A program made the translations under genes and the position numbers. Below, in pieces: positions 7,343-14,461 of a DNA stretch of 18,097 nt. How positions within the stretch are numbered: the stretch's first letter is position 1; every line of letters begins with the position of its first letter. A model generated the notes under the pieces. That model did not search any database and was not told the DNA's origin. It saw nothing but the letters and a program-made list of their open reading frames with translations. The DNA is from Bacillota bacterium (GTDB taxonomy: Bacteria; Bacillota; Clostridia; Acetivibrionales; DSM-1351): contig JAEZIB010000063.1 of the NCBI GenBank assembly GCA_023416275.1, forward strand, positions 1 through 18,097, given 5' to 3'.

Positions 7343-8503
7343 ATGTACGCAGTAACTTATTCGCTAAGAGAAATTAATAATACTGACTCGGAGCAGTATT
7401 ATATTAATGTAGAAATATTTACTAATGAAGTTATTTCAGAAATGGATAATCTAACTGAAGATATAGTTAATGCATACACAGCTTATTCTATAAAAAAACA
7501 GAACTCAATAATTTCCTCCAAGGAAGAATATTCTTTTGAGCTACTTGTACTGGGTACTTTATGGAAAATATACAGCGGAGATGCATTTGGGCTCAATGCA
7601 GTACCAAGACAACTACTTACAGGGCTTGCTAAACTTCGCGAGCAAGGTGGAAGGCTTAAGCCAGGTATAGATTTTATTCGTGGAATTATGGCTACTATTT
7701 TTCTATCACCTGATTTGTATGACAATATGTTCATTTTAGCCCCAACATTAGAACAGATGGAAAAGCTTTTAAATTGGCTTGATGCAACAGGAGAATTTCA
7801 TAGAGAGGTTAAAAGACTAAGAAAGTGGCAGGAATATTTAAAAACTCTTGATGGAAAAGTGGCCTCAGACATAATAGCTACTACCATAACACTAGCTGCA
7901 TGGTTTGATATTCGCAGTGAAGAGGTTCTTGGTAAGTACACCTCTAACGTGGATAGATATCTGAACGAATTTCGTACAGAACGATACTGGCATGAAGATG
8001 TCATATTCTGTGGACGCAGAAGAGTAGAGTACCATATGAATATGGTTGGAGCAGAAATAATGAACAGAGCCTATAGAAACGCTTTTATTCAAACAAGTCA
8101 AAAGTTAGTAATGCTACCTGCGTGTATGCGGTTACTGCCTGCAGATAAATGTAAGGCAATAGAAAATGGCGGTAATTTCAAGTGTGTAGGATGTACTGAG
8201 CAATGTAGTGTTAATAAGCTGACAAAGCTTGGTATTGAGAAGGGGTTTATAACATCAATGATATCTCATGAATCTTCAATTTCAGCATCTAAAACTGACA
8301 AAAGCCTATTAAATTCTGACACTGGTATAGTTGGAATAGCATGTGTGCTTAATCTTATATCAGGTGGCTGGATGCTTAATGATATGGGTATAGCTGCACA
8401 ATGTGTACTTTTGGATTATTGTGGCTGCAGGAACCATTGGAATAAGGAAGGTATACCTACTGAAATCAACTTCAGCAGGTTAAAAAAAATATTGGATTAT
8501 TAA
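7343..8503 (+). CDS. DUF116 family cysteine-rich protein
   Basis: This is a 386-residue protein of unknown function. The N-terminal 230 residues are helical and charged. The C-terminal DUF116 region is cysteine-rich: LPACMR (C261), C270, the knuckle CVGCTEQC (C281, C284, C288), GIACVLNL (C334) and AQCVLLDYCGC (C354, C360, C362), then HW and GIPTEIN, the classical family ending. The cysteine pattern suggests metal or Fe-S binding, which is inference. I chose the ATG at 7343 because GGGAGG sits at 7332-7337; an upstream TTG (7313) only adds ten residues that decode the leader. It is transcribed alone, with no clear partner gene. Confidence 0.88.
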   Translation: MYAVTYSLREINNTDSEQYYINVEIFTNEVISEMDNLTEDIVNAYTAYSIKKQNSIISSKEEYSFELLVLGTLWKIYSGDAFGLNAVPRQLLTGLAKLREQGGRLKPGIDFIRGIMATIFLSPDLYDNMFILAPTLEQMEKLLNWLDATGEFHREVKRLRKWQEYLKTLDGKVASDIIATTITLAAWFDIRSEEVLGKYTSNVDRYLNEFRTERYWHEDVIFCGRRRVEYHMNMVGAEIMNRAYRNAFIQTSQKLVMLPACMRLLPADKCKAIENGGNFKCVGCTEQCSVNKLTKLGIEKGFITSMISHESSISASKTDKSLLNSDTGIVGIACVLNLISGGWMLNDMGIAAQCVLLDYCGCRNHWNKEGIPTEINFSRLKKILDY

Positions 8504-8599
8504 GTTACACAGAATAACTATTAATATATGAAATAAATTCAATTATGACTTATATTACTTACTTACATACTAATATGTATATTATTAGTAAAAATAATA

Positions 8600-8633
8600 C
8601 AAAAAAACCTATAATCAAAAGATTAAAGGTTTT
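8600..8633 (-). terminator. Terminator of the tRNA-Gln/tRNA-Lys unit
   Basis: On the minus strand AAACCTTTAATC and GATTATAGGTTT form an imperfect stem with a TTTT loop, followed by a T-run. It starts right after the tRNA-Lys CCA end. Confidence 0.8.
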
Positions 8634-8708
8634 GGTGACCCATCGCAGATTCGAACTGCGGACACCTTGATTAAAAGTCAAGTGCTCTGCCAACTGAGCT
8701 AATGGGTC
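8633..8708 (-). tRNA. tRNA-Lys (TTT)
   Basis: Read on the minus strand, the acceptor GACCCAT pairs with ATGGGTC, the anticodon stem CTTGA/TCAAG encloses the loop CTTTTAA with anticodon TTT, the T arm is CGCAGTTCGAATCTGCG, and CCA is encoded. It lies three bases downstream of tRNA-Gln and shares its promoter. Confidence 0.97.
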
Positions 8709-8711
8709 AAA

Positions 8712-8788
8712 TGGCTGGGATGGCTGGACTCGAACCAACGCAATGCCAGAATCAAAATCTGGTGCCTTACCAACTTGGCGACATCCCA
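8712..8788 (-). tRNA. tRNA-Gln (TTG)
   Basis: Read on the minus strand, the acceptor TGGGATG pairs with CATCCCA, the anticodon stem CCAGA/TCTGG encloses TTTTGAT with anticodon TTG, the T loop is GGTTCGAGTCC, and G-CCA closes the molecule. It is the first tRNA of a two-tRNA operon. Confidence 0.97.
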
Positions 8789-8806
8789 ACGTCAAGCGCA
8801 AGACCT

Positions 8807-8835
8807 ATTATAAAGAGGTTTGCACTTTTTGTCAA
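8807..8835 (-). promoter_or_regulatory. Promoter of the tRNA-Gln/tRNA-Lys unit
   Basis: On the minus strand a perfect TTGACA (8835-8830), a 17-base spacer and a perfect TATAAT (8812-8807) lie about 20 bases before tRNA-Gln. Confidence 0.9.
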
Positions 8836-8954
8836 GCGAAAAAACAAAAAAAATAAAAAAATATTTTTTGTTAAGCAACTAAGCATTAGAAAGCCTAAGT
8901 TTGGCTGGTTGATAATCAATGCTTATTTCAATTTCTATTGTGAGAAAGTTGGGA

Positions 8955-9003
8955 TAAGAAAAATAATAGCAGACTAATTTGCATTAAGCAATTTTAGTCT
9001 GCT
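8955..9003 (-). terminator. Terminator of prfC
   Basis: AGCAGACTAA and TTAGTCTGCT form a 10-bp stem; on the minus strand ATTATTTTTCT follows. It lies 10 bases beyond the prfC stop codon. Confidence 0.8.
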
Positions 9004-9012
9004 AACAAGTTT

Positions 9013-10626
9013 TTAAATCTTAAAGTCTTGAGTTGCTATGTCAATTAGCTGTAAATCTTTATTTCTTTCCTCAGCCATTCTGATTGACCATTCATTTTCA
9101 AATAGTATAGAGTTTCTGCCAAGCTTATCTTCTACAATAATTGCTGTACTAGGAAGGTTTAGTTTTCGTGGATCTAAACCTACATTTTTAATCCATCTTG
9201 CATGTCTGAAAGGAAGGTTTTGAACTCTAAGCTGTACACCATACTCGTTCTTTAATCGATATTCTAATACTTCAAACTGAAGTGCTCCTACCACACCAAC
9301 AATTAATGCTTCAATACCGATGTCAATTTGCTTGAATACCTGAATAGCTCCTTCCTCAGAGAGCTGATCAATACCTTTAATAAATTGCTTTCTCTTCATT
9401 GTGTCAGCAGGGGTAATTCTTGAGAAAAATTCTGCTGGGAATATAGGAATACCTTGAAACTTAATATTGTCATTACCTTCGTACAAGGTATCTCCAATAT
9501 TGAATATTCCAGGGTCAAATAACCCAATGATATCACCAGCGAAAGCTTCTTCCACAATAGTCCTCTCTTGCGCCATAAACTGCTGCGGTTGTGAAAGACG
9601 AACCTCTTTTCCCGCATTAACATGCTTTACTGACATTCCTTTTGTAAATTTACCTGAACAAATTCTTAAAAAAGCAAGTCTATCTCTATGTGTAGGGTTC
9701 ATGTTTGCCTGTATTTTGAAGATAAAGCCAGAAAATTTGTCACTTTCGGGGTCAACTTCACCTCCAAGTGCTTCAACTACTCCTGGTGAAGGTGCAAGCT
9801 CTAAAAATTCTTCTAAAAATGGTTGTACTCCAAAATTAGTCATTGCACTTCCAAAAAACATAGGAGTTAGCTCACCGCTACGAATTTTACTCTTATCAAA
9901 GTCATCTCCAGCCATGTCTAGGAGTTCAATATCCTCACAAAGCTTATCGTGATAGTGACTCCCTAACAAATCAGCGAATATAGGGTCGTCTACTTTTCCA
10001 ACCTGTGATGAAACTTGGGTTTGTCCATGCTCACCGCCGGTAAAAAGTTCTATTTGTTTTAGCTTGCGATTGTATACTCCTTTGAAATCCCCATCAATAC
10101 CAATAGGCCAATTCATAGGATAAGAACGAATACCAAGCACGTTTTCTAATTCCTCCATCAATTCGAAGGGGTCTTTGCTGGCACGATCCATTTTGTTTAC
10201 AAATGTGAAAATTGGAATACCTCTGAGCTTACATACATGGAAAAGCTTTATTGTCTGTGCTTCAATACCTTTTGCACCATCTATAAGCATAACAGCACTA
10301 TCAGCAGCTACAAGAGTTCTATAGGTGTCTTCACTGAAGTCTTGATGGCCTGGTGTATCTAGTATATTGATGCAATAATTATTATATTCAAATTGCATAA
10401 CACTAGAGGTAACAGAAATTCCTCTTTGCTTTTCAATTTCCATCCAGTCAGATACGGCGAATTTGTTTGCTTTCCTTGATTTAACGGAACCAGCCATTCT
10501 GATGGCTCCACCATAAAGCAATAATTTTTCTGTTAATGTAGTTTTTCCTGCATCAGGGTGAGAAATAATAGCAAACGTTTTTCTTCGTGATACTTCTTTT
10601 TTTATTTCAGCTTTTATATCTGGCAT
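9013..10626 (-). CDS. prfC: Peptide chain release factor 3 (RF3)
   Basis: RF3 is a translational GTPase that removes RF1 or RF2 from the ribosome after peptide release. The 537 residues are near the family length of about 530. The G motifs are intact: SHPDAGKTT (22-30), the switch-I segment with GISVTSS (69-75), DTPGHQDFSEDTYRTL (90-105, RF3-type) and NKMD (144-147). GSAMTNFGVQPFLEEF and the C-terminal LPFRHARWI support RF3 rather than EF-G. The ATG at 10626 follows GGGAGG; an upstream TTG (10656) would add ten residues decoding the leader, just as before the DUF116 gene. It has its own promoter and terminator and is flanked by noncoding DNA on both sides. Confidence 0.96.
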   Translation of the reverse strand: MPDIKAEIKKEVSRRKTFAIISHPDAGKTTLTEKLLLYGGAIRMAGSVKSRKANKFAVSDWMEIEKQRGISVTSSVMQFEYNNYCINILDTPGHQDFSEDTYRTLVAADSAVMLIDGAKGIEAQTIKLFHVCKLRGIPIFTFVNKMDRASKDPFELMEELENVLGIRSYPMNWPIGIDGDFKGVYNRKLKQIELFTGGEHGQTQVSSQVGKVDDPIFADLLGSHYHDKLCEDIELLDMAGDDFDKSKIRSGELTPMFFGSAMTNFGVQPFLEEFLELAPSPGVVEALGGEVDPESDKFSGFIFKIQANMNPTHRDRLAFLRICSGKFTKGMSVKHVNAGKEVRLSQPQQFMAQERTIVEEAFAGDIIGLFDPGIFNIGDTLYEGNDNIKFQGIPIFPAEFFSRITPADTMKRKQFIKGIDQLSEEGAIQVFKQIDIGIEALIVGVVGALQFEVLEYRLKNEYGVQLRVQNLPFRHARWIKNVGLDPRKLNLPSTAIIVEDKLGRNSILFENEWSIRMAEERNKDLQLIDIATQDFKI

Positions 10627-10735
10627 ACTAACCTCCCACGCCCCATTTGGGCACAAATTATGGTGAAGTACTCGTGGAGGTACGCAACATGTTTATTTAC
10701 TAAATCCACATTCTTTTGAGCTACCTAACCTCTCG
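10627..10735 (-). promoter_or_regulatory. prfC leader with possible ribosome-binding-site occlusion
   Basis: In the minus-strand transcript ACCTCCACG (about 10670-10678) is complementary to CGTGGGAGGT, which contains the ribosome-binding site (about 10631-10640), apart from one bulged G. A further upstream GAGAGGT (near 10730) could compete for the same ACCTC. A small GCCC/GGGC hairpin lies between them. This gives two mutually exclusive folds, so translational control is possible. It is inferred from complementarity only. Confidence 0.4.
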
Positions 10736-10767
10736 TAATTCTTTTATTAACACGTTTTCCACGTTTC

Positions 10768-10796
10768 ATTGTATATTATAGCCAATATGCTGTCAA
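10768..10796 (-). promoter_or_regulatory. Promoter of prfC
   Basis: On the minus strand TTGACA (10796-10791), a 17-base spacer and TACAAT (10773-10768) form a near-consensus promoter. It implies a leader of about 135 bases. The rest of the spacer to 11012 is AT-rich, with no clear promoter for the nucleoside kinase. Confidence 0.75.
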
Positions 10797-11012
10797 ATAC
10801 AAAAAAGAATAAACAATTGAAATACATTTCAGCAATCCAGGCTTAAATATATTAGTTTTAGAAATATTAGCATTAAAAGGATATTTTACATTTTGTATAG
10901 AATATTATAAACTAAAGAAAAGTAGAAAAATATATTAATATCTGAATAAATGGCATGCTAATAACTGTTAATTGAATTTACGCAAAAACTAATTCACTCA
11001 AACGGAGGATAT

Positions 11013-12671
11013 ATGGAAAATAAAAAAGTCTTTGTTACTATAGATAATAATAAATATGAAACTGAAATAAAAACCACTCTTTCAGAATTAAGCAAACGTT
11101 TCAAAAGTGAGAGTACGTATGCTATTGTTGCAGCAAGAGTTAATAATGACATAAAGGATTTAAGCTATGAAGTTAATGAGGATTCAGATATTAAATTTAT
11201 AGACTTAACTGATGAAGATGGTATGAGAATATACAGGCGAAGTTTGTACTTTATTTTTATTAAAGCTGTAAATGAAATTTTCCCTGATAGAAATGCAGTA
11301 GTCAGCCATCCTATGAGTAATGGTGTATACTGCGAAATTAATGGGACTGAAGCGTTAACAGAAATTGATGTTGAAAAAGTTGAAAAGAAAATGAAAGAGA
11401 TTATTGCAAGCAACTTGCCCTTTGAAAAAAAAGTTATTCCTTTAGAAGATGCTAGGCAGCTTTACAAAAATACAGGAAGACTTGATAAATATGAAGTTCT
11501 GGAATATAGAAAGAAATCACATGTAACAGTTTATAACTGCGGAGGTTATGAAGATTATTATTATGGATATATGTTACCAAATACCGGCTATATTAATTGC
11601 TTTGCTCTTAAATTTTACCAGCCTGGTGTAGTAATACAGTTTCCATCAAAGTGTAATCCAAAAGTTCTTCAACCATTTGAAGAACAAAAAAAGCTGTTTA
11701 AGGTTTTTATTGACTACAAGAAGTGGATAAGGATATTAGGAGTACAAAATGTAGGAGCATTAAATGACATTGTAAATGCAGGTGAAATAGGAGATTTAAT
11801 AAGGGTCAGTGAAGCTATTCATGAGAAGAAAATAGCTGAAATAGCTGATAAAATCACAAACCATGAGGAAGAAAAAAGAATTGTTCTTATTTCGGGACCC
11901 TCTTCCTCAGGGAAAACTACCTTTGCAAATAGATTAGGTATTCAGCTTAGAGTTAATGGTTTTGTTCCTCAGACTATTTCGTTAGACAATTATTTTGTAG
12001 ATAGAGACAAAACGCCAAAGGACTCTGATGGGGACTACGATTATGAAGCACTTGAAGCCATAGATGTTGATTTCTTCAATAAACAGCTTTCTCAGCTATT
12101 AGAAGGTTTTGAGGTAGAAGTTCCAATTTACAATTTTGAGACTGGTACAAGAGAGCCTTTGGGACAAAAAATGAAAATGAATAAAAATACCATACTTGTT
12201 ATTGAAGGTATACATGGTTTGAATGACAAGCTTACTGCATCAATTTCTCCAGAGGATAAATATAAGGTTTATGTTAGTGCGCTGACTTCAATGAATATTG
12301 ATGATCACAACAGAATACCATCTACTGACACCAGAATACTGAGAAGAATCGTAAGGGATAACCAATTCAGAGGATGCTCCGCAATTAATACTATAAATAG
12401 ATGGCCATCAGTGAGAAGGGGTGAGGAAAAAAATATATTTCCTTATCAAGAGAATGCGGATATCATGTTTAACTCGTCGCTGGTATATGAGCTGTGTTTG
12501 CTAAAGACATATGCAGAGCCTCTTTTGATGGAATTGGGACGAGAAAATGAAAGGTACTCTGAGGTGAAGAGATTGATTGAATTTTTAAGCTATTTCTTAC
12601 CTATAGATGCAAAGGACGTTCCTAATAATTCAATAGTGAAGGAATTTATTGGCGGAAGTTGCTTCTTTTAA
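11013..12671 (+). CDS. Nucleoside kinase (uridine kinase-like) with TGS and tRNA-synthetase-like N-terminal domains
   Basis: The 552-residue protein belongs to a clostridial family in which a P-loop nucleoside kinase is joined to threonyl-tRNA-synthetase-like N-terminal domains. Residues 1-65 look like a TGS domain. About 70-240 resembles the second additional domain of ThrRS, including SHPMSNGVYCEI (98-109) and YEDYYYGYMLPNTGY (179-193). The kinase domain begins near 285 with the Walker A GPSSSGKT (295-302), followed by SLDNYFVDRDKTP, a uridine/phosphoribulokinase-type substrate motif, and IPSTDTRILRRIVRDNQFRG. It probably phosphorylates a pyrimidine nucleoside, but the substrate is unproven and the N-terminal part may confer an RNA-related role. 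GGAGG lies just before the ATG. Confidence 0.9.
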   Translation: MENKKVFVTIDNNKYETEIKTTLSELSKRFKSESTYAIVAARVNNDIKDLSYEVNEDSDIKFIDLTDEDGMRIYRRSLYFIFIKAVNEIFPDRNAVVSHPMSNGVYCEINGTEALTEIDVEKVEKKMKEIIASNLPFEKKVIPLEDARQLYKNTGRLDKYEVLEYRKKSHVTVYNCGGYEDYYYGYMLPNTGYINCFALKFYQPGVVIQFPSKCNPKVLQPFEEQKKLFKVFIDYKKWIRILGVQNVGALNDIVNAGEIGDLIRVSEAIHEKKIAEIADKITNHEEEKRIVLISGPSSSGKTTFANRLGIQLRVNGFVPQTISLDNYFVDRDKTPKDSDGDYDYEALEAIDVDFFNKQLSQLLEGFEVEVPIYNFETGTREPLGQKMKMNKNTILVIEGIHGLNDKLTASISPEDKYKVYVSALTSMNIDDHNRIPSTDTRILRRIVRDNQFRGCSAINTINRWPSVRRGEEKNIFPYQENADIMFNSSLVYELCLLKTYAEPLLMELGRENERYSEVKRLIEFLSYFLPIDAKDVPNNSIVKEFIGGSCFF

Positions 12672-12708
12672 GGAAAAAACTCATAGGTAGTAAACTTTAG
12701 TTGATAAC

Positions 12709-12996
12709 TCAAACTTCGCATATAAAAATCTATTAGTGCGGTAGAATTATCAATGGTTTGTTGCCAAAATAATTGCTAGAATTAGTAATGATTCATAGAA
12801 GTAGCTTTGCTGTCGCACACATTCACCATCCATGGTTCATAGTGTGCTAAAACCGACATCGTGTCGGTTTTCCAGCAAAAAAACTTCGTCTCACCAACTA
12901 ATTCATGCAATTATTTCTAACCCAACTTTCCATTGATAATGCTACCACACTTGATATTACTAGGTTTTGAACAATATATTTTACTGCGAAGTTTGA
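12709..12996. repeat. MITE-like element, copy B
   Basis: This 288-bp noncoding element is bounded by perfect 12-bp inverted termini, TCAAACTTCGCA (12709-12720) and TGCGAAGTTTGA (12985-12996). Long inner arms also pair: ATTATCAATGG... AATAATTGC at 12747-12777 with ATTCATGCAATTATTT... CCATTGATAAT at 12900-12940. It aligns with copy A at 4737-4909 but carries extra DNA in its loop (about 12795-12890), including the dispersed hairpin. No target-site duplication is evident. It occupies most of the spacer between the nucleoside kinase and the DRTGG gene. Confidence 0.72.
12829..12871 (+). repeat. Dispersed hairpin repeat, copy 2 (nested in the MITE-like element)
   Basis: AAAACCGACA (12849-12858) and TGTCGGTTTT (12862-12871) form a perfect 10-bp stem with loop TCG. 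The upstream CCATGGTTCATAGTGTGCT matches the copy at about 2490, so the hairpin unit extends beyond the stem. The T-rich end would allow terminator activity. Confidence 0.6.
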
Positions 12997-13117
12997 TTTA
13001 ATAAAAAATAAGTTAGTCTCCAAATATAGTTTTAAAGGTTATTGTGACATTCATTAATAAATCAGTATTTTGCAACTTTAATTGTTAAAGGAACATACTC
13101 TATAAGGGGTGGAAAAA

Positions 13118-13462
13118 ATGAAGCTACGTGATATTTCTGAAATACTAGATGCTCAAGTTATTACTGGTGAGGATTTTTTGGAATATAGTGTTACCGCTGG
13201 ATGTGGTTCTGATTTGATGAGTGATGTAATGGCTTATGTAACAGAAAGTGTGTTGCTGCTGACGGGACTTATTAACTTACAGGTTATCAGAACTGCAGAA
13301 ATGATGGATATAAAAGCAATTGTTTTTGTGAGAGGTAAGCTTCCTTTAGATAGTATGGTTGAACTAGCAAAAGAGAAAGAGATTGTTTTGATGTCAACTA
13401 AGCTCACAATGTTTGCTTCGTGTGGAAGACTTTTTAATGCAGGTCTGCAAGGGAAGTCATAA
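13118..13462 (+). CDS. DRTGG-domain protein (first copy)
   Basis: This 114-residue protein consists of one DRTGG-type domain, named from a motif also found in the N-terminal half of some phosphotransacetylases; the domain's role is unknown. It reads MKLRDISEILDAQVITGEDF, then AGCGSDLMSDVMAYV, LLLTGLINLQVIRTAEMMDI and AIVFVRGKLP, a pattern typical of the stand-alone clostridial version. I chose the ATG at 13118 because AAGGGGTGG (13104-13112) is at the right distance; the GTG at 13109 lies inside that site. It opens the hydrogenase-like gene block and has a diverged second copy at 16290. Ligand binding, for example of a nucleotide, is a guess. Confidence 0.85.
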   Translation: MKLRDISEILDAQVITGEDFLEYSVTAGCGSDLMSDVMAYVTESVLLLTGLINLQVIRTAEMMDIKAIVFVRGKLPLDSMVELAKEKEIVLMSTKLTMFASCGRLFNAGLQGKS

Positions 13463-13505
13463 AAATAAGCTAGATGAAGGTTTGAGGTAGTTAATAACCT
13501 CCCAT

Positions 13506-13529
13506 GCTACAAATACATTTGTGGCTTTT
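13506..13529 (+). terminator. Possible attenuator between the DRTGG and ATPase genes
   Basis: GCTACAA (13506-13512) and TTGTGGC (13519-13525) form a 7-bp stem with one G-U pair, followed by TTTTCCTT. Just upstream GAGGT/ACCTC (13484-13501) gives a second small hairpin. The stems are weak, so partial termination is the most that can be inferred. Confidence 0.4.
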
Positions 13530-13571
13530 CCTTAACATTTCTACGTCAGGTGATAGAGGAGGACCGAGTCT

Positions 13572-13586
13572 ATGCCAGTACTATAA
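13572..13586 (+). CDS. Four-codon mini-ORF before the ATPase gene
   Basis: AGAGGAGG at 13555-13562 is the best ribosome-binding site in this spacer, but the ATG it serves (13572) reads MPVL and stops at TAA 13584-13586. The ATPase frame has no standard start near this site. Either this is a short leader peptide that affects the downstream gene, or the 5' end of the ATPase gene has been damaged. Confidence that it is translated is low. Confidence 0.3.
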   Translation: MPVL

Positions 13587-13626
13587 TTATTATTCAAAAA
13601 TACTGAGCATAGATATAAATGCAAAT

Positions 13627-14046
13627 ATGGGTACTATAAAGCTAAAGTATGAGATATCTGCAAATGACTTTATAACTGCTGGAGAAGCCTCTAGTAATGT
13701 TAAAAACAAACTAACACAAATAGGTATTTCAGCCGATATTATTAAGAAGGCTGCCATTTCTATGTATGAAGCTGAAATTAATGCAGTTATTCATGGAAAT
13801 GGCGGATATGCATATGTTGAGATCTTCAGTGATAAGGTAGTTATTAAAATTGTTGATAGTGGTCCTGGAATTCCTGATGTGGCTCAAGCAATGCAGGAGG
13901 GATATTCCACGGCTCCTGATAATATTAGAGAAATGGGCTTTGGAGCTGGAATGGGACTCCCCAATATGAAGAGATATGCAGATAAGTTAGAAATATATAC
14001 TGAGGTGGGGAAGGGAACAAGTATAATATTAACCGTTAATTTTTAA
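13627..14046 (+). CDS. GHKL ATPase of the anti-sigma factor (RsbW/SpoIIAB-like) type
   Basis: The protein is a stand-alone histidine-kinase-like ATPase domain of 139 residues, as in serine kinases that control sigma factors or their antagonists. The N box is EAEINAVIHGNGG (residues 49-61, E50 and N52 being the expected Mg/ATP residues). The G1 box is DSGPGIPD (77-84), and the G2 box GFGAGMGLPN (104-113) is followed by the C-terminal GTSIILTVNF strand. There is no phospho-acceptor histidine domain. The frame is open back to 13504, but residues before MGTIKLKYEIS do not look like the family, so I place the start at 13627 although no good ribosome-binding site precedes it. Its position between DRTGG and hydrogenase-like genes suggests it transmits their signal. 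Confidence 0.82.
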   Translation: MGTIKLKYEISANDFITAGEASSNVKNKLTQIGISADIIKKAAISMYEAEINAVIHGNGGYAYVEIFSDKVVIKIVDSGPGIPDVAQAMQEGYSTAPDNIREMGFGAGMGLPNMKRYADKLEIYTEVGKGTSIILTVNF

Positions 14047-14196
14047 TATAACGAGGCAAGAAAATGTTCCCTACTTCTATAAATGTTGGGTATCGCTTAG
14101 GTTTTCAGGCGGTGAGATATTTACTGCCTCGATGAAATGCCGCTAATGTAATAAAATTTTTCTACAATCGAAAATTTTTATATTTAATCTAGGCAT
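14047..14196 (+). repeat. Tandem structured element, copy 1
   Basis: The 150-bp unit runs from TATAACGAGGCAAG to TCTAGGCA and is repeated immediately. It holds the hairpin AGGCGGT (14107-14113) / ACTGCCT (14123-14129) and an alternative pairing CGAGGCA (14052-14058) / TGCCTCG (14125-14131) that competes for the same bases. GCCGCT (14139-14144) could further pair with GGCGGT. The 3' third has an AT-only inverted repeat around 14154-14180. The unit starts directly after the ATPase stop codon. Confidence 0.65.
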
Positions 14197-14409
14197 TATA
14201 ACGAGGCAAGAAAATGTTTCCTACTTCTATAAATGTCGGGTATCGCTTAGGTTTTCAGGCGGTAGGTATATCTTTCGCCTCGCTTACACGCCGCTGAATG
14301 TAATAGCTCGAAAATAAAGTAAGTACGAACAAGGTGCATTTTCGAGCCACAAAAACCACAAGTGGTTTTTGACGGTGTATAAATTTAATTTTGAATCTAG
14401 GCGTTATAA
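14197..14409 (+). repeat. Tandem structured element, copy 2
   Basis: The first 67 bases match copy 1 with very few changes. The hairpin AGGCGG (14257-14262) / TCGCCT (14275-14280) is kept although its loop and lower strand differ: the G-T pair moves by one step relative to copy 1, as expected if pairing is maintained. The 3' part is longer and has two perfect hairpins, GCTCGAAAAT/ATTTTCGAGC (14306-14315, 14338-14347) and CAAAAACCAC/GTGGTTTTTG (14350-14359, 14362-14371). It ends CGTTATAA (14402-14409), the inverse of the starting TTATAACG. The hydrogenase-like gene begins 53 bases later. Confidence 0.65.
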
Positions 14410-14461
14410 TTAAACAATAATAGAATAAATATCAGTATATAGTTTGTTGTAGGGGGTTAAT

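Noticed and set aside
7114..7377. Open frame of 87 codons before the DUF116 gene
   Set aside because: It starts inside the long inverted repeat, has no ribosome-binding site, resembles no family and overlaps the leader and start of the DUF116 gene.
8568..8590. TACTAATA/TATTAGTA inverted repeat after the DUF116 gene
   Set aside because: The stem is all A/T except one pair and has no T-run on the plus strand, so I do not call it a terminator.
8702..8977. Plus-strand frame across the tRNA pair
   Set aside because: It reads antisense through tRNA-Gln and its promoter.
9467..9952. Plus-strand frame of 161 codons inside prfC
   Set aside because: It is antisense to a clearly conserved gene and its translation is Ser/Pro-rich, as expected of a shadow frame.
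14047..14409. CRISPR-like array or known tandem riboswitch (glycine, c-di-GMP)
   Set aside because: There are only two long copies with no spacers, and none of the conserved cores of those riboswitches is present.
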